From NCBI GenBank assembly GCA_964059195.1, contig CAXKWD010000011.1:29619066-29683065 (forward strand): DNA of 64,000 bases. The letters are read 5' to 3'. Position 1 is the stretch's first letter. Each line of letters starts with the position of its first letter. This document shows positions 1 to 12,443 of the stretch, piece after piece. The position numbers were made by a program, and so were the translations under genes. Origin of the DNA: Ectobius pallidus. Its lineage: Eukaryota; Arthropoda; Insecta; Blattodea; Ectobiidae. The notes under the pieces were generated by a model. That model was not told the DNA's origin and ran no database searches. It saw nothing but the letters and a program-made list of their open reading frames with translations.

Positions 1-672
1 TATTTTTTTCTCAGCAATGAATTTTTCTACAGTCTTGCAATCTTACATACTTTGTATTGACTATTTCTACAATTGCATACTATTTTCAAAATTAATCAAA
101 CGGTTACAGTTACAGTTTCAAAATGGCTGCCACATTTCATGCACTGAACAGTGGTTTCCCTGATAACTTCCACAAATATAGATATTTGTGTGATTATTTT
201 TCTGTGTGTTTGTTAATATCATGTGAAAAACATAATCTAGGATCTTTTAAATATCTTGAACAGTATAACTTAAGTATTTTTTTAAAATACATATAATTTA
301 ACGAAAAAGAAAGTTTCAAAAAAATTGATTTAAAAATTACTTATACTGAAGATATTTCAAAGACCCTAGATTATGTTGTTTACATGATATTAACAAACAC
401 ACAGAAAAATAATCACTCAGAAATATCTATATTTGTGGAAGTTATCAGGGAAACGGCTGTTCAGTGCATGAAACGTGGCAGCCATTTTGAAACGATAATT
501 ACCCGTATCTGTAACCGTTTGATTAATTTTGAAAACAATATCCAATTGTAGAAATAGTCAATAAAGGGTATGTCAGATTGCAAGACTCTAGAGCAATTCA
601 TTGCTGATAAAAAAATAAGAAAATTCATACATTTCTCACTAGTGAATTTCATCGAAAGCTGTATGTCCCCCC
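1..672. mobile_element. Palindromic TTAA-type foldback element, copy 1 (left end cut by window)
   Basis: The two halves are inverted copies of each other, with an AT-rich centre near 300. The left half carries TTGCAATCTTACATAC, CTATTTCTACAATTGCATAC and TCAAAATGGCTGCCAC. The same words return in reverse complement between 370 and 640. The right end reads TGTATGTCCCCCC and is followed by TAAG, a damaged TTAA. Aligned with the complete copy at 38008-38716, about 60 bp of the left end lies outside the window. No transposase frame is present, so this is a non-autonomous element. The G-run tip next to TTAA suggests piggyBac-type mobilisation, which is inference. The 63-codon minus-strand frame at 461-652 is only a reading through the arm. 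Confidence 0.8.
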
Positions 673-2274
673 TAAGTAAAATAAAGTAAAGCTATGGGCC
701 TGTGTAATAAAATTGCTATTAACAGTTTAGACTGAAACAAAAAATGCTAATTTTATTATTAAAGGCCTTGCACATTCGCCAAAGCATATTTCACAGATCT
801 GCTAATTCTTTTTGGGATTGCTAAAATATTTCTCAATCCCAATCTTATCAGTGAAACCACAAAAACAATACGCACGGACAGCACAATGTATCATGATGTC
901 CTATAGTCAGAGGCTAGGATGACGTGACTGTAAATTAATGTTATGACCGCACTACAATACGTGCAAAAATACAAATAATCATGTTGGAAGAATTTTAGTA
1001 TGACAAATAACACATTAATAGAATACAGGCTTATTTGAAGCAATAAGTGCAGAGCACGAACTTCATCACCGAAGTTTCCACCCCATACAGGCTACACATA
1101 GACCTATTTCTAACGCTAATTCGCAGAAGGATGGCACATAACAACACTGGAAATTAATAAATTTAAATGTCTTACTCTCTAAGGCTCATTCACAATATTA
1201 ACATTAACGCTGAGGCATAAACGTAGGGCATTAACATAAATATAAGCTCACAACTGGCAATTAAAGCAAACATTAGTATTAAGCCCTTACAGTGGAAGAG
1301 TGAATTCTTCTAAAGGAAAATAGAACTGGATACTTCCATGCATATTTTCAATTCATAAATTATTTTGTCGGAAAGGTGACGAATTCGAAACAACACAACT
1401 TATCATCAAACGGCACCGTTATAGCTTAGGTATCACATTTTAAGGCGAATAAAATATTACATTCTGGTAAAAAAGGTTGAGTTCATTTCGGTGTAATTCG
1501 CATGAAATTTTAAAATTTCAGTGTTATGTTGCGTTAAAACCAAATAAATTTATGACTCCTGTACAAAATATTGCGTATTTCTGAAAAGAAAATTAAATCC
1601 CCTTGGATTTTAGTTCTTCATTTTGAAAATTTTAACACTTTTACTATTTCACTGTTAACACTTGCCTGCAGGGTAGACAAACTAGCATTACACAATCTCC
1701 TCGGCCAATTTATATCGAGGATGCACTGAAAATATAAATTACTTGGCACCTATATTAAGAAATTTTTATGTTGGGATAAGAATATAAAATAAATTTACTG
1801 TCCCAAATTCAAATAGGCCTAATGAAATTAACATGAACATCTCTGTACATCAGGTTACGTTAATTTTAAATTAAAAATGGATATTCTATTTTTTAGTTCT
1901 TTACACTTACATCACTGACATAACTACCAACTCAATATTTACTATTGAATAGTTTATTGAATAGTTATTGTTTTAAACTGCACATATATTTACGCAAATT
2001 TAAAAAAAAAATGTATTATTTAAGTCCTCTTAAAAAATGACATTCTAAAACTCGAGATTTCCCTTGAAATATAGAACTTCGTTTCAAAAAGGCAAATTTT
2101 GTACTAAAAATGAAAATTACGCAAATAAAAATTCGTGTTTCTTTGCGAATGAAAATCGGCAATAATTCGGTTCACAAGTGTTCTAAAAAAATTCTTCATC
2201 ACTGGTATTAACCACAATCGTGAATCCGTCACGAAAACTGACCTTACGGTCTTAACTTTCTCCAGATTAAATAA
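673..2274. other. AT-rich stretch, no gene seen
   Basis: No open frame of interest, no tRNA box pair and no long inverted repeat were noticed. One TAGGCCTA lies at 1814-1821. Confidence 0.5.
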
Positions 2275-2384
2275 ATAATAATAATAATTATTATTATTAC
2301 TATTACTATTACTATTACTATTACTATTACTATTACTATTACTATTACTATTACTATTACTATTACTATTACTATTACTATTAC

Positions 2385-2440
<56 letters not shown>
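2275..2440. repeat. Compound microsatellite (ATT)n(ATTACT)n(ATT)n
   Basis: A short ATT tract leads into about 15 units of the hexamer ATTACT (roughly 2295-2385), then pure ATT to 2440. The minus-strand reading gives a poly-Asn/Ser frame that is not a gene. The hexamer core looks like an expanded interruption of the trinucleotide. Confidence 0.95.
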
Positions 2441-4299
2441 GTTATAGCCCTTCGATAGCGCTTCTTGTGGAACCTCTTCAACGCGAGTGCGAAAGCGTGG
2501 AGCTTAGGCTACATGCATTCATGTCAGCTTCTTACGTTTATATTTACTTTTACGTGATCTGTCATTAATAATTTCGTTAAATAACACGATGGTAAAGTTT
2601 TGATTTTACGTAGTGTTTGCGTTTACTTTGAATAATTGTGAATGGGTCCAAAATCTTATGGATAGATTTCGGATTTTACAGTTATACGCGAAAATGTTCG
2701 TATGTTCAAAATAAGATCTTGTTGAAACCTAAAACAAGCAAAAAGTACTTTCATAATTTTTACGTAATTTTTAGTTAACCACTTGATGTGACAGGGTATG
2801 AAAGAGATTATTGGTTGGCTAACCCGTCATCTAACTGTACAGTATGCTACACTATTACAAACTCTGTTTTGTAGACTAAACGAAAATTACGTATGTTATA
2901 GTATTAGATTTAGCGATCTCATGAAGATGGGAATTATAGCATTTCCAAATTTTAACATACAAATTACAAACAATTAAAAGCATAACTTTTTTAAATATCA
3001 GGTTAACATTCCATTAAACTGATTGATAATTCAGATTCATCGGACTATATTTATATTAGCTGAAAATTCTTATCAGAAGCATTCAGATAGTTTCTGAAAT
3101 AAATATTTCTAAAATACAAAATTTTTAAACGATAGAAAAGAAGAATCTAGGTGAGCTAACGTTGGTTTTAGCTAAAGAGCCGTTAATTCTCTGAAAGCTA
3201 TCATTTCAAAAAATTGTACGGATTTCCTAAAACTTTGTATAGGCCTACATTCGCATACAAATTTGGAATATGAACAAATTTTTTGATACTTGTTTGAAGA
3301 GTTGTTAAAAAATAGTTCTTCGGTAAGTTTTTATTTTCCAGTGCTTGTAGTTCCAGGTATCAAATTATAAATCCATATTGGTACTACGAATGAATGAAAG
3401 TAGTGTAGCCTACATAATGTACATAGTTCCAAATAAATATAACTTGAGAAATATATATTATTCTCCGTTAATTCCACTAGGAATATATTTTGCCGCTGAA
3501 AACAACTCCTTTTCTCCATCCAAAGAAATGTTGCTCAATTGATACACCTTGGAACAATATTCAGCGCAATTGTTTGTTTGTTTGTCAGATAAACTACTTA
3601 TCTCAAGAATTCCGGGATGAACTACCTACATATATTTACTTAACTCAGATAAAATGTGACAAATCCTTCAATCCTTTCTCCGAGTTTCCGTCGCGAGTTG
3701 TTGCGTTCATTGAAGAGAGGAGATTATAACCAACGAAGTTAAATATGAGAGCAATGAATCAGTCAGTATAATTAATTAACTAGCACATGTTTATTTTAAG
3801 CATTTTAATCGATACAAAGCTCCTTCATCGATTCCTGCCTTTTGTAAGAGACGTTGAATATTGAAATAAGACAATTACAATTAAATCAAACAAAGTTAAA
3901 TTAAAAGTAATACAAATGAATTCTTACGCATAAGTTTCTTATATTTTAATTTATGTAAAATATTTTGTTTAATTTAACATTATAGTATGTTTATTAAGTT
4001 AAAAGGTAAAACTAGAATAAAAGAAGCTATTGCATGATGCGGTTATCGTACTAAGGCCTACATAAGATCATTACATACTAAAGTTTATGAATAATCAGCT
4101 TTTACATATATGCCTATAACTATGCAAAAAATATTCTTGGGGATACTTGGGGATGTTTGTTCTAATTACTTTTCCAGTATTTTATTATAAATTAAAACCA
4201 AATTACTGCATCCTATATGGTACATTATCAATTTAAGGGTCAAAAGAAATTACAAGTGGTCAAGAAACAGATTTTGGGGGAAGCAAAATACATTACATT
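2441..4299. other. AT-rich stretch, no gene seen
   Basis: Two short overlapping frames on opposite strands (3331-3519 minus, 3490-3729 plus) have no recognisable protein features. TAGGCCTA occurs near 3240. Confidence 0.45.
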
Positions 4300-4305
4300 T
4301 ATTAC

Positions 4306-4336
<31 letters not shown>

Positions 4337-4372
4337 TTTTTTTTTTTTTTTTTATTATTATTATCATTATTA

Positions 4373-4425
<53 letters not shown>

Positions 4426-4426
4426 T
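4300..4426. repeat. (ATT)n microsatellite interrupted by a T-run
   Basis: ATT units are split by a run of about 20 T (4335-4354) and by two ATC units. Both strands yield artificial frames (poly-Ile/Leu and poly-Asn/Lys/Ile) that should not be annotated. Confidence 0.95.
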
Positions 4427-5858
4427 CGTGGTAGTGGTAAAAGAAGTAGTACTAGAAGTATTAGTATCTGTTGTATTAGTAGTTTGGGGTTCCTATCCAC
4501 TAAAATCTAGTTAAGATAAAGTTAAAATTTCTTAACGTTAAATAAATATTGCCTGGATTTGAACTATTACTATTTCAAAACTGGAGTAACAGTTGTTCTA
4601 GCTTTTGTGAGATAGGCCTAAGTTATTTAAAAAGTTATCATATTTTCAATAGCATTAACGAAGTTCTTAATCAATACGCCTAACATTTTCCATTCAACGT
4701 GAGATTCTTTTGAAACATTGTGACTTTAGCTTTCTTGAAAAATCCAGTGATCAAAATTTCGGTATTTTCGGGTAGGGCCTAAAAGACATTTTGTACAATG
4801 TATGTGTAACTGAAATCGTGATGAAGACAAATAAATGAAGCCAACACCTTAATGTGAGAATAGAATACCGCATTCCGCGAAAACTGAAACCCGTATTTGA
4901 AATAAGCCGGATCCCCCTCCTTCTACGAATAGAGACGAATAAAAATACGTCAAGTCAAATCTAAAATTCATCATTTACAATCATAAACAATCATAAACTA
5001 ACACTACCCGAGTAGTGATTACTTTTTGAAACTACAACTGGGAACCCCTATATAACAAATTACATTAAAACATGAAAATAACGCTCGGCAACAAAATAAA
5101 ATACTGATACACAAAAAATAAAAATATTGTAATTTTGACATTTGAGAATTAAATTGTAACCGAACAAGGAATAAAACATTTTTTAACTAAATTCAACGGT
5201 ATCCTAACTTGGGTGTCTCCCATAGTCATTTATAGAATGATACATAATTGCAAAGGAAACGTTTTGAAAATACATTGGAAGTTATTCGTGTTTATACTTC
5301 TTTATAGGCTAAAGTAAATTACCGTAACCCGTAAGCAATAGACCGAATGAACTGTTACAAATTTTAGAGTATCGAAACCTCTCCTACAATTTTATTGTAT
5401 TGAATGTAAAATAGACTCACGAGTTAAAGATGTTAAAGAAAAATCCCACAAATTGACCAAGTGTTAATTTCTTTTGAAACTTAAATTGATAATGCACTAG
5501 GATAAAGTAGTTTCGTTTTAATTTATAATAAAATGATGTAAAAATAATTAGAACAAACATCCAAATATCACATAAAATTACAAAATTAGGAACAAAAAAT
5601 AAATTGTCAAACTAATCACTGTATTAGCTGTTTTCTATGCAGTCCGGCATAGGTTTATAAATTGTGTAAGGAACTGAGTATTTTTTCAATAACTTAATAT
5701 AAAAAACACTGCACCAATGAGACTAAACTAGTATCAGACTTATGTTCATGAAACTGATCTGAATTAAGTTTTCCAATGGCCTATAGGCCAACTTAGCTTG
5801 ATAAATGTTATTTTGTTCATGTCTGAACAGCCAATTCCTTACAACAAAAACTTTTGGA

Positions 5859-5860
<2 letters not shown>
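4427..5860. other. AT-rich stretch, no gene seen
   Basis: Short AT-biased sequence with frequent stops in all frames. TAGGCCTA lies near 4613. No repeat family was recognised. Confidence 0.45.
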
Positions 5861-5901
<41 letters not shown>

Positions 5902-5930
5902 GTTGTTGGTATTATTATTATTACTATTGG
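5861..5930. repeat. (ATT)n microsatellite
   Basis: About 13 ATT units are followed by a GTT/ATT mixed tail. Poly-Ile frames on both strands derive from it. Confidence 0.9.
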
Positions 5931-7228
5931 CATTGTTATTTTGAACCAAGTTATACGCTTTCTTAGAAAATCAGAGAAATTAAAAATAAAAATTAACACA
6001 ATTCTGCTCACCAAGTACTGTCATTGCGGTTCCAGCCCTTCCAAAGAAAATTCGGTATACCAATAAATAATCATGTTTTATTATTATAAACTAGTCGACG
6101 AGATCTTGTAAAGGTAACATAGCAAATATCATATTATTACAAGAATTTAAAACATGTTATGTTTTATAGTCACAATACAGGCTATTTTACTAGAAAAACA
6201 TATTTAAGACTAAGCTTTGCTATTTCCTATGGACTGAAATCCGTATCTTAGGCACTTCAGGCTCATTCTGGTAGGAAGACGGTATTAATAATTTCGTTGT
6301 TTTTTTCAAATAAAATTAATCTTTTTACTAATATGATTTTTAGATTTTATTTATCATCCTAAACCATAGCCTACTCCAATGCAGCAGCAAAAAGCGGCGT
6401 AAAAGTATCCAAAGCCATTTCCCTACGGATTCATAGATACTGTTCTATTAAACTAAACGTGTAGGTCAACCGAAGCAGGAATATTCAAATTTCAGAAAAC
6501 AAGAAATCGTACAACCAATACTGCCGTAAAATTCAGTTTATGCATTAAATATTCTGCAGATGTGCTCCCGACGAAGTATTAGGAAGTACAACTTACTAAA
6601 ATGTTTGGCTGGATAATTTTCTCCAAACAATATTGTGACTAGAAACGGTAAGAAATAAATTCAGAAAATCTTAAACCGCAGAAACGGGTCAACGTGATAG
6701 AACTAGAATGATTTATCCTAGGAAAAGACGAAGGTTTCACAAATCAATTAACTTCAGAGCAGTAACTTACTGTTTAGGAGAAGTCGAGATCTGCTACACC
6801 CTAAGCCCCGATACCCATACATGAAGTTAACACGGGACCTCTCTTTCTGCAGGTGATTGTGTAAAATTATGGGAAATTCCAGAGTATATTTGGGCACATT
6901 TTTTGTCGATACATTTCTTTTAACATGAACAAACAAAGATGATATTTAGAAAATCTACGAACAGCAAATACCACCACCGGAAAGTCAAACAACACACCCC
7001 TTCTTTACTATAATTGCTAACAAATGTTGGAACAAAGTCTTCCTTCTTATTCTAAAAATATGTGTTAGAGTAATCGCATAGATGCAAAAATTAATAGCTT
7101 GTGTTTATGAAACACAATGAACACACACTGCCGCCTTACAGAAATCATCTAGAAGATAACATTCGCGATTGCATTAGCGGTCTTAGAAATTACAATAACA
7201 TGACTATAAGACAAATATCCAGGTAATC

Positions 7229-7229
<1 letters not shown>
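5931..7229. other. AT-rich stretch, no gene seen
   Basis: No recognisable protein frame. A 60-codon minus-strand frame at 6754-6936 has no domain signature. Confidence 0.45.

Positions 7230-7292
<63 letters not shown>
7230..7292. repeat. (AAT)n microsatellite
   Basis: Uninterrupted AAT units, about 20 copies. The flanks do not resemble the LINE 3' ends seen elsewhere in the window. Confidence 0.95.
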
Positions 7293-7295
<3 letters not shown>

Positions 7296-8049
7296 AGTAA
7301 TTAATAACCCCATTGAAAAGAGCTTAAATAATGCACTATCTTAGCTAACTATTATTTTCGCTTGGTTGTATCAATTATGCTTCCTAAATAGGACATAGGC
7401 CTATATAGATAAACAGAACAGCTACATTTCACGATAGAGTACGTATTTCTTTTCTCTTCCGTAATCTTTGTTACCGAACAGGAAACTTGTTATTATTTAC
7501 TCATATCTAACAATAAACTTCTTATCGACGAACTTGCTGCAATGTCTTTTGTCTTCGTTGGAAAATAGTAGGCCTATAATTGTTACAGTCACAACAAGCA
7601 AAAAGTAATAAAAATTATCAGTGTTACACAGCTACCGGCCATTATTAAACTGAAGGTTTAATGTTGACGAAAGATTACACAAATATAATAAATTAATAAC
7701 GTTATATTTCGCTCTTAAAAGACAGATTCATTTTATTTATAAACCAAAGTACGCTAAGGAACACACATAGAAGAACTACTTCTTAAACACGATTTTTCAA
7801 CAATACTTTCATCCTAATCAGATTAGGAACACTTCCTTTGATGAAACAGACAAAAAGCAAAGTGTTACATTATCGCTATTGCTAAAGCGAACTTCCTGAA
7901 CTTTGGTGCACAATTTAAAAAAATATATTAATACGCTCTTATTCTATGATCCTAAGGGACAGTGAAATGATGAAATAAATAAATTCAAAGTAATAGGTTT
8001 TGATAGCATAATTTACCAATCGCAAAGAACATTGTAAATAAAATCCCAC
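7293..8049. other. AT-rich stretch, no gene seen
   Basis: No coding or repeat signal beyond two TAGGCCTA words (about 7393 and 7570). Confidence 0.45.
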
Positions 8050-8341
8050 TAACACTGTCGGCGGAATAAAGAACGATAACAACACAAGCGGAAAGAACGA
8101 TAAAGGAAAGGAAAATATCGATAAACCTTAATCATATGTGAGAGTGCAATCCCGTTACAACAATTCAGTAAATTGTCCACCCTCTGCGCTCTGTTTGAGA
8201 ATGGCGGGCGAATCTGCCGTCTACATGCGACGAAAAAGCGCGGGATCCCAGACTCCCAGCGGATTTTTTAACTGTTTACACACACATTTTCCAACATCAT
8301 TTCACTATAAACACCGGGGAATACAATATTCACACACCTGA
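8050..8341 (+). promoter_or_regulatory. Possible promoter / first-exon patch with DRE and YY1-like motif
   Basis: The sequence shifts from AT-rich to a short CpG-containing patch. TATCGATA, the insect DRE (DREF) core-promoter word, lies at 8116-8123. About 80 bp downstream an ATG at 8201 sits inside AATGGCGGGC, close to the YY1-type AATGGCGGC motif that often overlaps start codons of housekeeping genes. From this ATG a 46-codon frame runs to 8341, starting MAGESAVYMRRKSAG, with no known domain. It could be a short first exon, an upstream frame, or chance. There is no splice or transcript evidence, and a promoter firing on the minus strand is equally possible. Confidence 0.25.
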
Positions 8342-9534
8342 AATTATCATTACGAACATTCACTAACCTTACAATTCTATTAGTCATACTGTCACATGCG
8401 TATATTTGATTATTCAATAGATGAAGAATTTATTATAATGAAGGAAATGTAATACGTGGAAAAAACTTGCAAAACACACGTTCAAGTACTTCTTCTCGCA
8501 ATTCAGTCCATTTACGTGATGATGACATTTCTGAAATAGTAATGATGATAATAATATAAACACGTAAACAAATACTTCCTACAGTAAGTTAAATATAATT
8601 TAAAATTATAAACTTATTTTCGGTTAAAGTTCAAATAGGATAAACTGCTGTTTAAACTGGCAACACAATAAACTAATATTCTGGAATCGAATGGCAAAGT
8701 TTGCTCAACATCTGCTGTAAAACAATGTAGCCTACGATTCTTTCATCTGTGATAAAACACATCAAATCGCAAACAAAATTTCAGATTTCCAAGGGAAAGA
8801 ATATCTTCATACGATGTGAAGGGGCAAAATTGAAGTATATAAAAAAGACTGCAGATATTATGAAACATTTACTGCGTTTATTGATTAGAAGAAAATCAAT
8901 ATCTAGCAGGCGAAAATAATTTCTCCAAGAAAACGGAATAAGATAAAAAAAATGTAACGTTATAAATGTAAATCACTTACTTAAATTTCACATATTTACA
9001 CTGAAAACGAAGTATCAATCAAGACAGAAGACAAGTGTAAAGTTAAGCAATCTTACTGGCCAAAATTAACTGTGTTTTTAAGTTGTAATACCACTTAATG
9101 CTCAACAGAGCGTCATAAGAACAAGCCATATGCTTCAGTTGTAGGTTATGTTCGCTAGAAATGACGAGATGGTTATCAGATACAATTACATAAACGAGTC
9201 TAGATTTGCATAGCATAATGCTGTATACGGGTAAGCGGCAAACGGATGCTATAACATTAAAAAGCAGTTACTCTGTTGAAACGATTTAGCAGATACGGTA
9301 TGTTCACACGTGGACTAATTTAGAAAAGCTGAAAAGCAATCAGCAAACAATGTGCATTGTAAACCATGTAAAGATGAAATAATTAGTATTTTGCAAAAGC
9401 TGTCATTCAAGAGTAATATTTCTTAAGACTGATCTTAATTTGTTTTAAGGTGGACAATGTCCGGTGGACAATCTTTATGTAATCATTAAGGACCTGGATC
9501 AATAGAGTTATGTAAAAAAATGGAAGGGATGTCT
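8342..9534. other. AT-rich stretch, no gene seen
   Basis: No frame or element recognised. A short duplicated word GGTGGACAAT occurs at about 9450-9470. Confidence 0.45.
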
Positions 9535-9963
9535 TAGAAATTTGGGAGGAGTTCAGGGTTCATAACTTGGAAACATGTGGGGATCACACCGAGATTCGTC
9601 CTTAGAGGTCGAAAGAGATGACGTCAGAGGAACGTAGACTAATCGGAGAAGTCGGTCTCTCGCCACCCCTCCCGCCCCCCTCAGAAGCACCCGTTTCCTC
9701 CGCCCTGTTCCCGCTGTCTCACTACGGAAGGTGAAAATGTTACCTGCACTGGCCTCCAACGAGGTTCCAACATGCTAAAGTTCCTCGATGCTACGCTGTC
9801 AGCAGTGCTTGTTGTCGTGTGGGGTCTCGCCTGTCTTGTGAACGTATAGTCTCTCTTCACCACGTTGCCCGCCAGTCTCGTCGCTTCGGCGCGAATCGGC
9901 TGCGCTCGGTCTTACTTCGTGCGCGGGGACCCAAACTACATGACTGACCGTGGCACAACAACA

Positions 9964-9998
<35 letters not shown>

Positions 9999-10465
9999 TA
10001 CACTCGCTGCCCTCCTTAGCCTCTTGTTCGTTTCGCTCTCCCTCTCCTACTCTTCGTAGTGTCCGGCCCTACCCGCTGATTGACAGTTCCAGAATAATCA
10101 TAAACCAAATAACGGATGGGACGCTGGACAAGGCTTCCTGCCTGCGACCGGCTACAGTACCATCTGTGTGGCATGTAAGCAAAAGCAGCCCCCCTTCCTT
10201 CCCCCTTCGCCAACCTCCCGACACTTGTTTACTCGCCGCTTGCTGATCAATACAGACTCGGTGTTTGCTATCAGACAGAAACATACATGCTTATCGAGCA
10301 CGGGAGCTGGGGAAAATAAATAGGTCCCGGCCTTCCCCCCGGACGCCGTGCCGCGCTGGTCCTTAAACAAACCGTATTATTATCCCCTCCCCACCCACCG
10401 ATACAGCAGCGACACCGAGCGACGGAGATGTGCATCTGACAGCACTACCATTTTTCTTGGCACTC
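9535..10465. promoter_or_regulatory. CpG-rich island, candidate promoter / 5' exon region
   Basis: This is the longest GC- and CpG-rich block in the window. Dense CpGs occur at about 9860-9935 (CGTCGCTTCGGCGCGAATCG) and again near 10395-10435. The flanks on both sides are strongly AT-rich. Several overlapping frames of 60-98 codons are open on both strands, which is expected from low stop density in GC-rich DNA. None has a recognisable domain. In AT-rich insect genomes such islands often mark promoters or 5' exons, so an unseen gene may begin here. Direction, start site and splice sites cannot be decided from the sequence. A (CA)n tract sits inside it. Confidence 0.4.
9966..9994. repeat. (CA)n microsatellite
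   Basis: About 14 CA units inside the CpG-rich block. It generates the poly-Thr/His and poly-Cys/Val frames on either strand. Confidence 0.95.
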
Positions 10466-10563
10466 TTGTACCCAAACAATGGAAGCAAGGTTAATTAATT
10501 ATACTATCTAAACTCCTGAGAACCGTTAAGTTTTCACAATTTTTATTTTCAAAGAAGAAAGCA

Positions 10564-10566
<3 letters not shown>

Positions 10567-10632
<66 letters not shown>

Positions 10633-10640
10633 TATTATTA
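10567..10640. repeat. (ATT)n microsatellite
   Basis: About 20 ATT units with one ACT interruption, followed by a short CAT run. Confidence 0.95.
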
Positions 10641-12214
10641 TAACTATCATCATCATCATTTAAACGCAAACTACCTCTTCGCATGTGTTCTTGACCTCCC
10701 ATAACCGATCGTATTTATTCCTAGGATTACCATGTTATTCTTTCACGTTCTTGACCAAGGGAAAGTCTTTAATGCCCAACATTTTTAATTACATTTATAC
10801 GAATTTATTTTTATTGTTCTTATAGTTTTAAATTATTAAGGTTTTTGTTACAAGTCAATAAATAATTATACGAAAATCGTTATATTTTTTTTCTAAAATG
10901 AAATATGTCTAAATAAAAGTACCAAGAAAAAATCACATGGGAGTACTACCACCATTCATTAATAGGTCTATATATATTTGAAATGTTCCCAACAATCGAA
11001 AATCGGATTAAAAATGCATTGTAAACAAAAATGAAAACTGGAATGAATTGTTCGGTTCCTTAAATTACAAAAGGAAAGGGGTACCTCAACGCTATTACTA
11101 GTTCAATATTCATCTTATTGTTTTACTGAAAATATATTAATGTTTTCTACACGTTTCGTAAGCAGAACGTCTTATTGGCAAAATTTCTTTTTCTATCTTA
11201 TTCCATGAAATTATATTAAATAAAGATAATTAAAAGTTATGGGCCTTTGAAGACTCCCTTAGTGTAGATAGGGTTATCATTCGTGCGCTGTGATCGACGA
11301 AGTGTCAGAATTTATCTTTAAAAATGCCTTAGATATATTGATTTTAATATAGCCCTCTTTGGGCCCCTTGATTTGAAAATCTGGCTCCCCAATTTTTCTT
11401 CTTCAAATTTTTCGTTTTGTGTAAGCTGCTATACCTATGATCTCTCTGTACAAAAAGATTACTATTTTGCATCAAATAGGAAAAAACTAAAATAAAAAAG
11501 CTTCTTCTCCCAGAAACGTCAGAGGTGAAGTAAGCAGTCACCTATCCAAATCCTGTTTTTATCCGGCATCTCCCTGAAAAGCCTGAAAATGGTAAGACCA
11601 CTAGTCTACAGGAGAGCTATGAAGTTGGCAAAATAGCCGAATTTGTTAATGTAATGATGATGCTAATGCTTATGGCCGTATTTCTTCTTTGTCGAAGTAG
11701 ACTGTGTTGTATTTTACGCGTAAGTCAGACCCTAAATGTACGAATGCCAACATATGATACTTTCCCACCCCACTTTCTTTCGCTTCCTCCCTTATTTCAA
11801 GACTCAAGTCAAGTCCATGCAAGAAAACTAACACCGCATATCTAGATGTGTTTACTCGCCAAAGAGAAGGGAAGGTGGAAATAAAACAAAAGAAAATGAA
11901 TAGGAAGACGACACGGAGTAAAAGGAAACAATGATAGAGGGGGAAGGAAACGAATGTAAATAAAAAGAGGCCGGAAAAGGTATAAACTAAGGAAGGCAAA
12001 AACTATGGGTAAACAATGCGAGAAAACTTCGTAAATATCCCACATTCTTGAACCCCCATACTCGTGCAGTATCGGCAAACCGCCCCACACTACCCCTCTC
12101 AGCTCTGCGATGGATGGAAGTAGAATGGGAATCAGCCTACTAGAAACTCGTCGATCCGAGTATATTTATTGCAACACTTTTGAGCGTAAGTAGTGATCCA
12201 ATTGTCTAATAAGA
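10641..12214. other. Mixed-composition stretch, no gene recognised
   Basis: AT-rich to about 11.6 kb, then moderately GC-richer to 12.12 kb. A 109-codon minus-strand frame at 11670-11999 is rich in Leu/Phe and lies opposite a purine-rich strand. I regard it as compositional. No known family was recognised. Confidence 0.4.
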
Positions 12215-12419
12215 ATTAATATAATTATCACTTTTATATTTACTCAAATAAAACACCCCCTTGCCATAGGCTTAATATTACTAATCCAATCTATATTTAT
12301 ATCCATAATTAGAGGTATAATATAACAATTTATTTTCGTATATTCAATTCTTAATCTTTCTTGGAGGTATAATAATTTTTCTTATTTACGTAACAAGTTT
12401 AGCCTCCAATGAAATATTT
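12215..12419 (+). pseudogene. nad6: Nuclear mitochondrial insertion (NUMT): nad6 fragment
   Basis: Read with the invertebrate mitochondrial code, 12215-12322 encodes a stretch of NADH dehydrogenase subunit 6 including FTQMKHPLAMGL and LLIQSMF, with AGA as Ser and ATA as Met. After a frame change between about 12320 and 12339, a second segment (12339-12419) reads YIQFLIFLGG and then YVTSLASNEMF, the conserved central part of insect ND6. The second segment is in a different frame from the first, and TAA at 12323-12325 stops the first. Under the nuclear code it is equally broken. ND6 is a membrane subunit of respiratory complex I, so this piece cannot work in the nucleus. Both ends fall abruptly into non-mitochondrial sequence. 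Neither the 5' nor the 3' part of nad6 is present, nor any neighbouring mitochondrial gene. Confidence 0.9.
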
Positions 12420-12443
12420 CGGTTAGAAATGGCATTCTAACCG
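12420..12443. repeat. Perfect 9-bp-stem hairpin at the NUMT edge
   Basis: CGGTTAGAA, a 6-base loop, then TTCTAACCG. It abuts the last nad6 codon, so it lies exactly at the insertion junction. Confidence 0.8.

Noticed and set aside
4217..4510. Long frames rich in Ile/Leu or Asn on both strands
   Set aside because: They are translations of the (ATT)n tract. The same holds for the frames over 2275-2440 and 5861-5930.
9553..10370. Many overlapping frames of 60-98 codons on both strands
   Set aside because: Expected from low stop density in CpG-rich DNA and from the (CA)n tract; none has a recognisable domain.
11670..11999. 109-codon Leu/Phe-rich minus frame as a membrane protein
   Set aside because: The opposite strand is purine-rich, which alone gives Leu/Phe/Ser-rich frames. 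No ATG context or family likeness.
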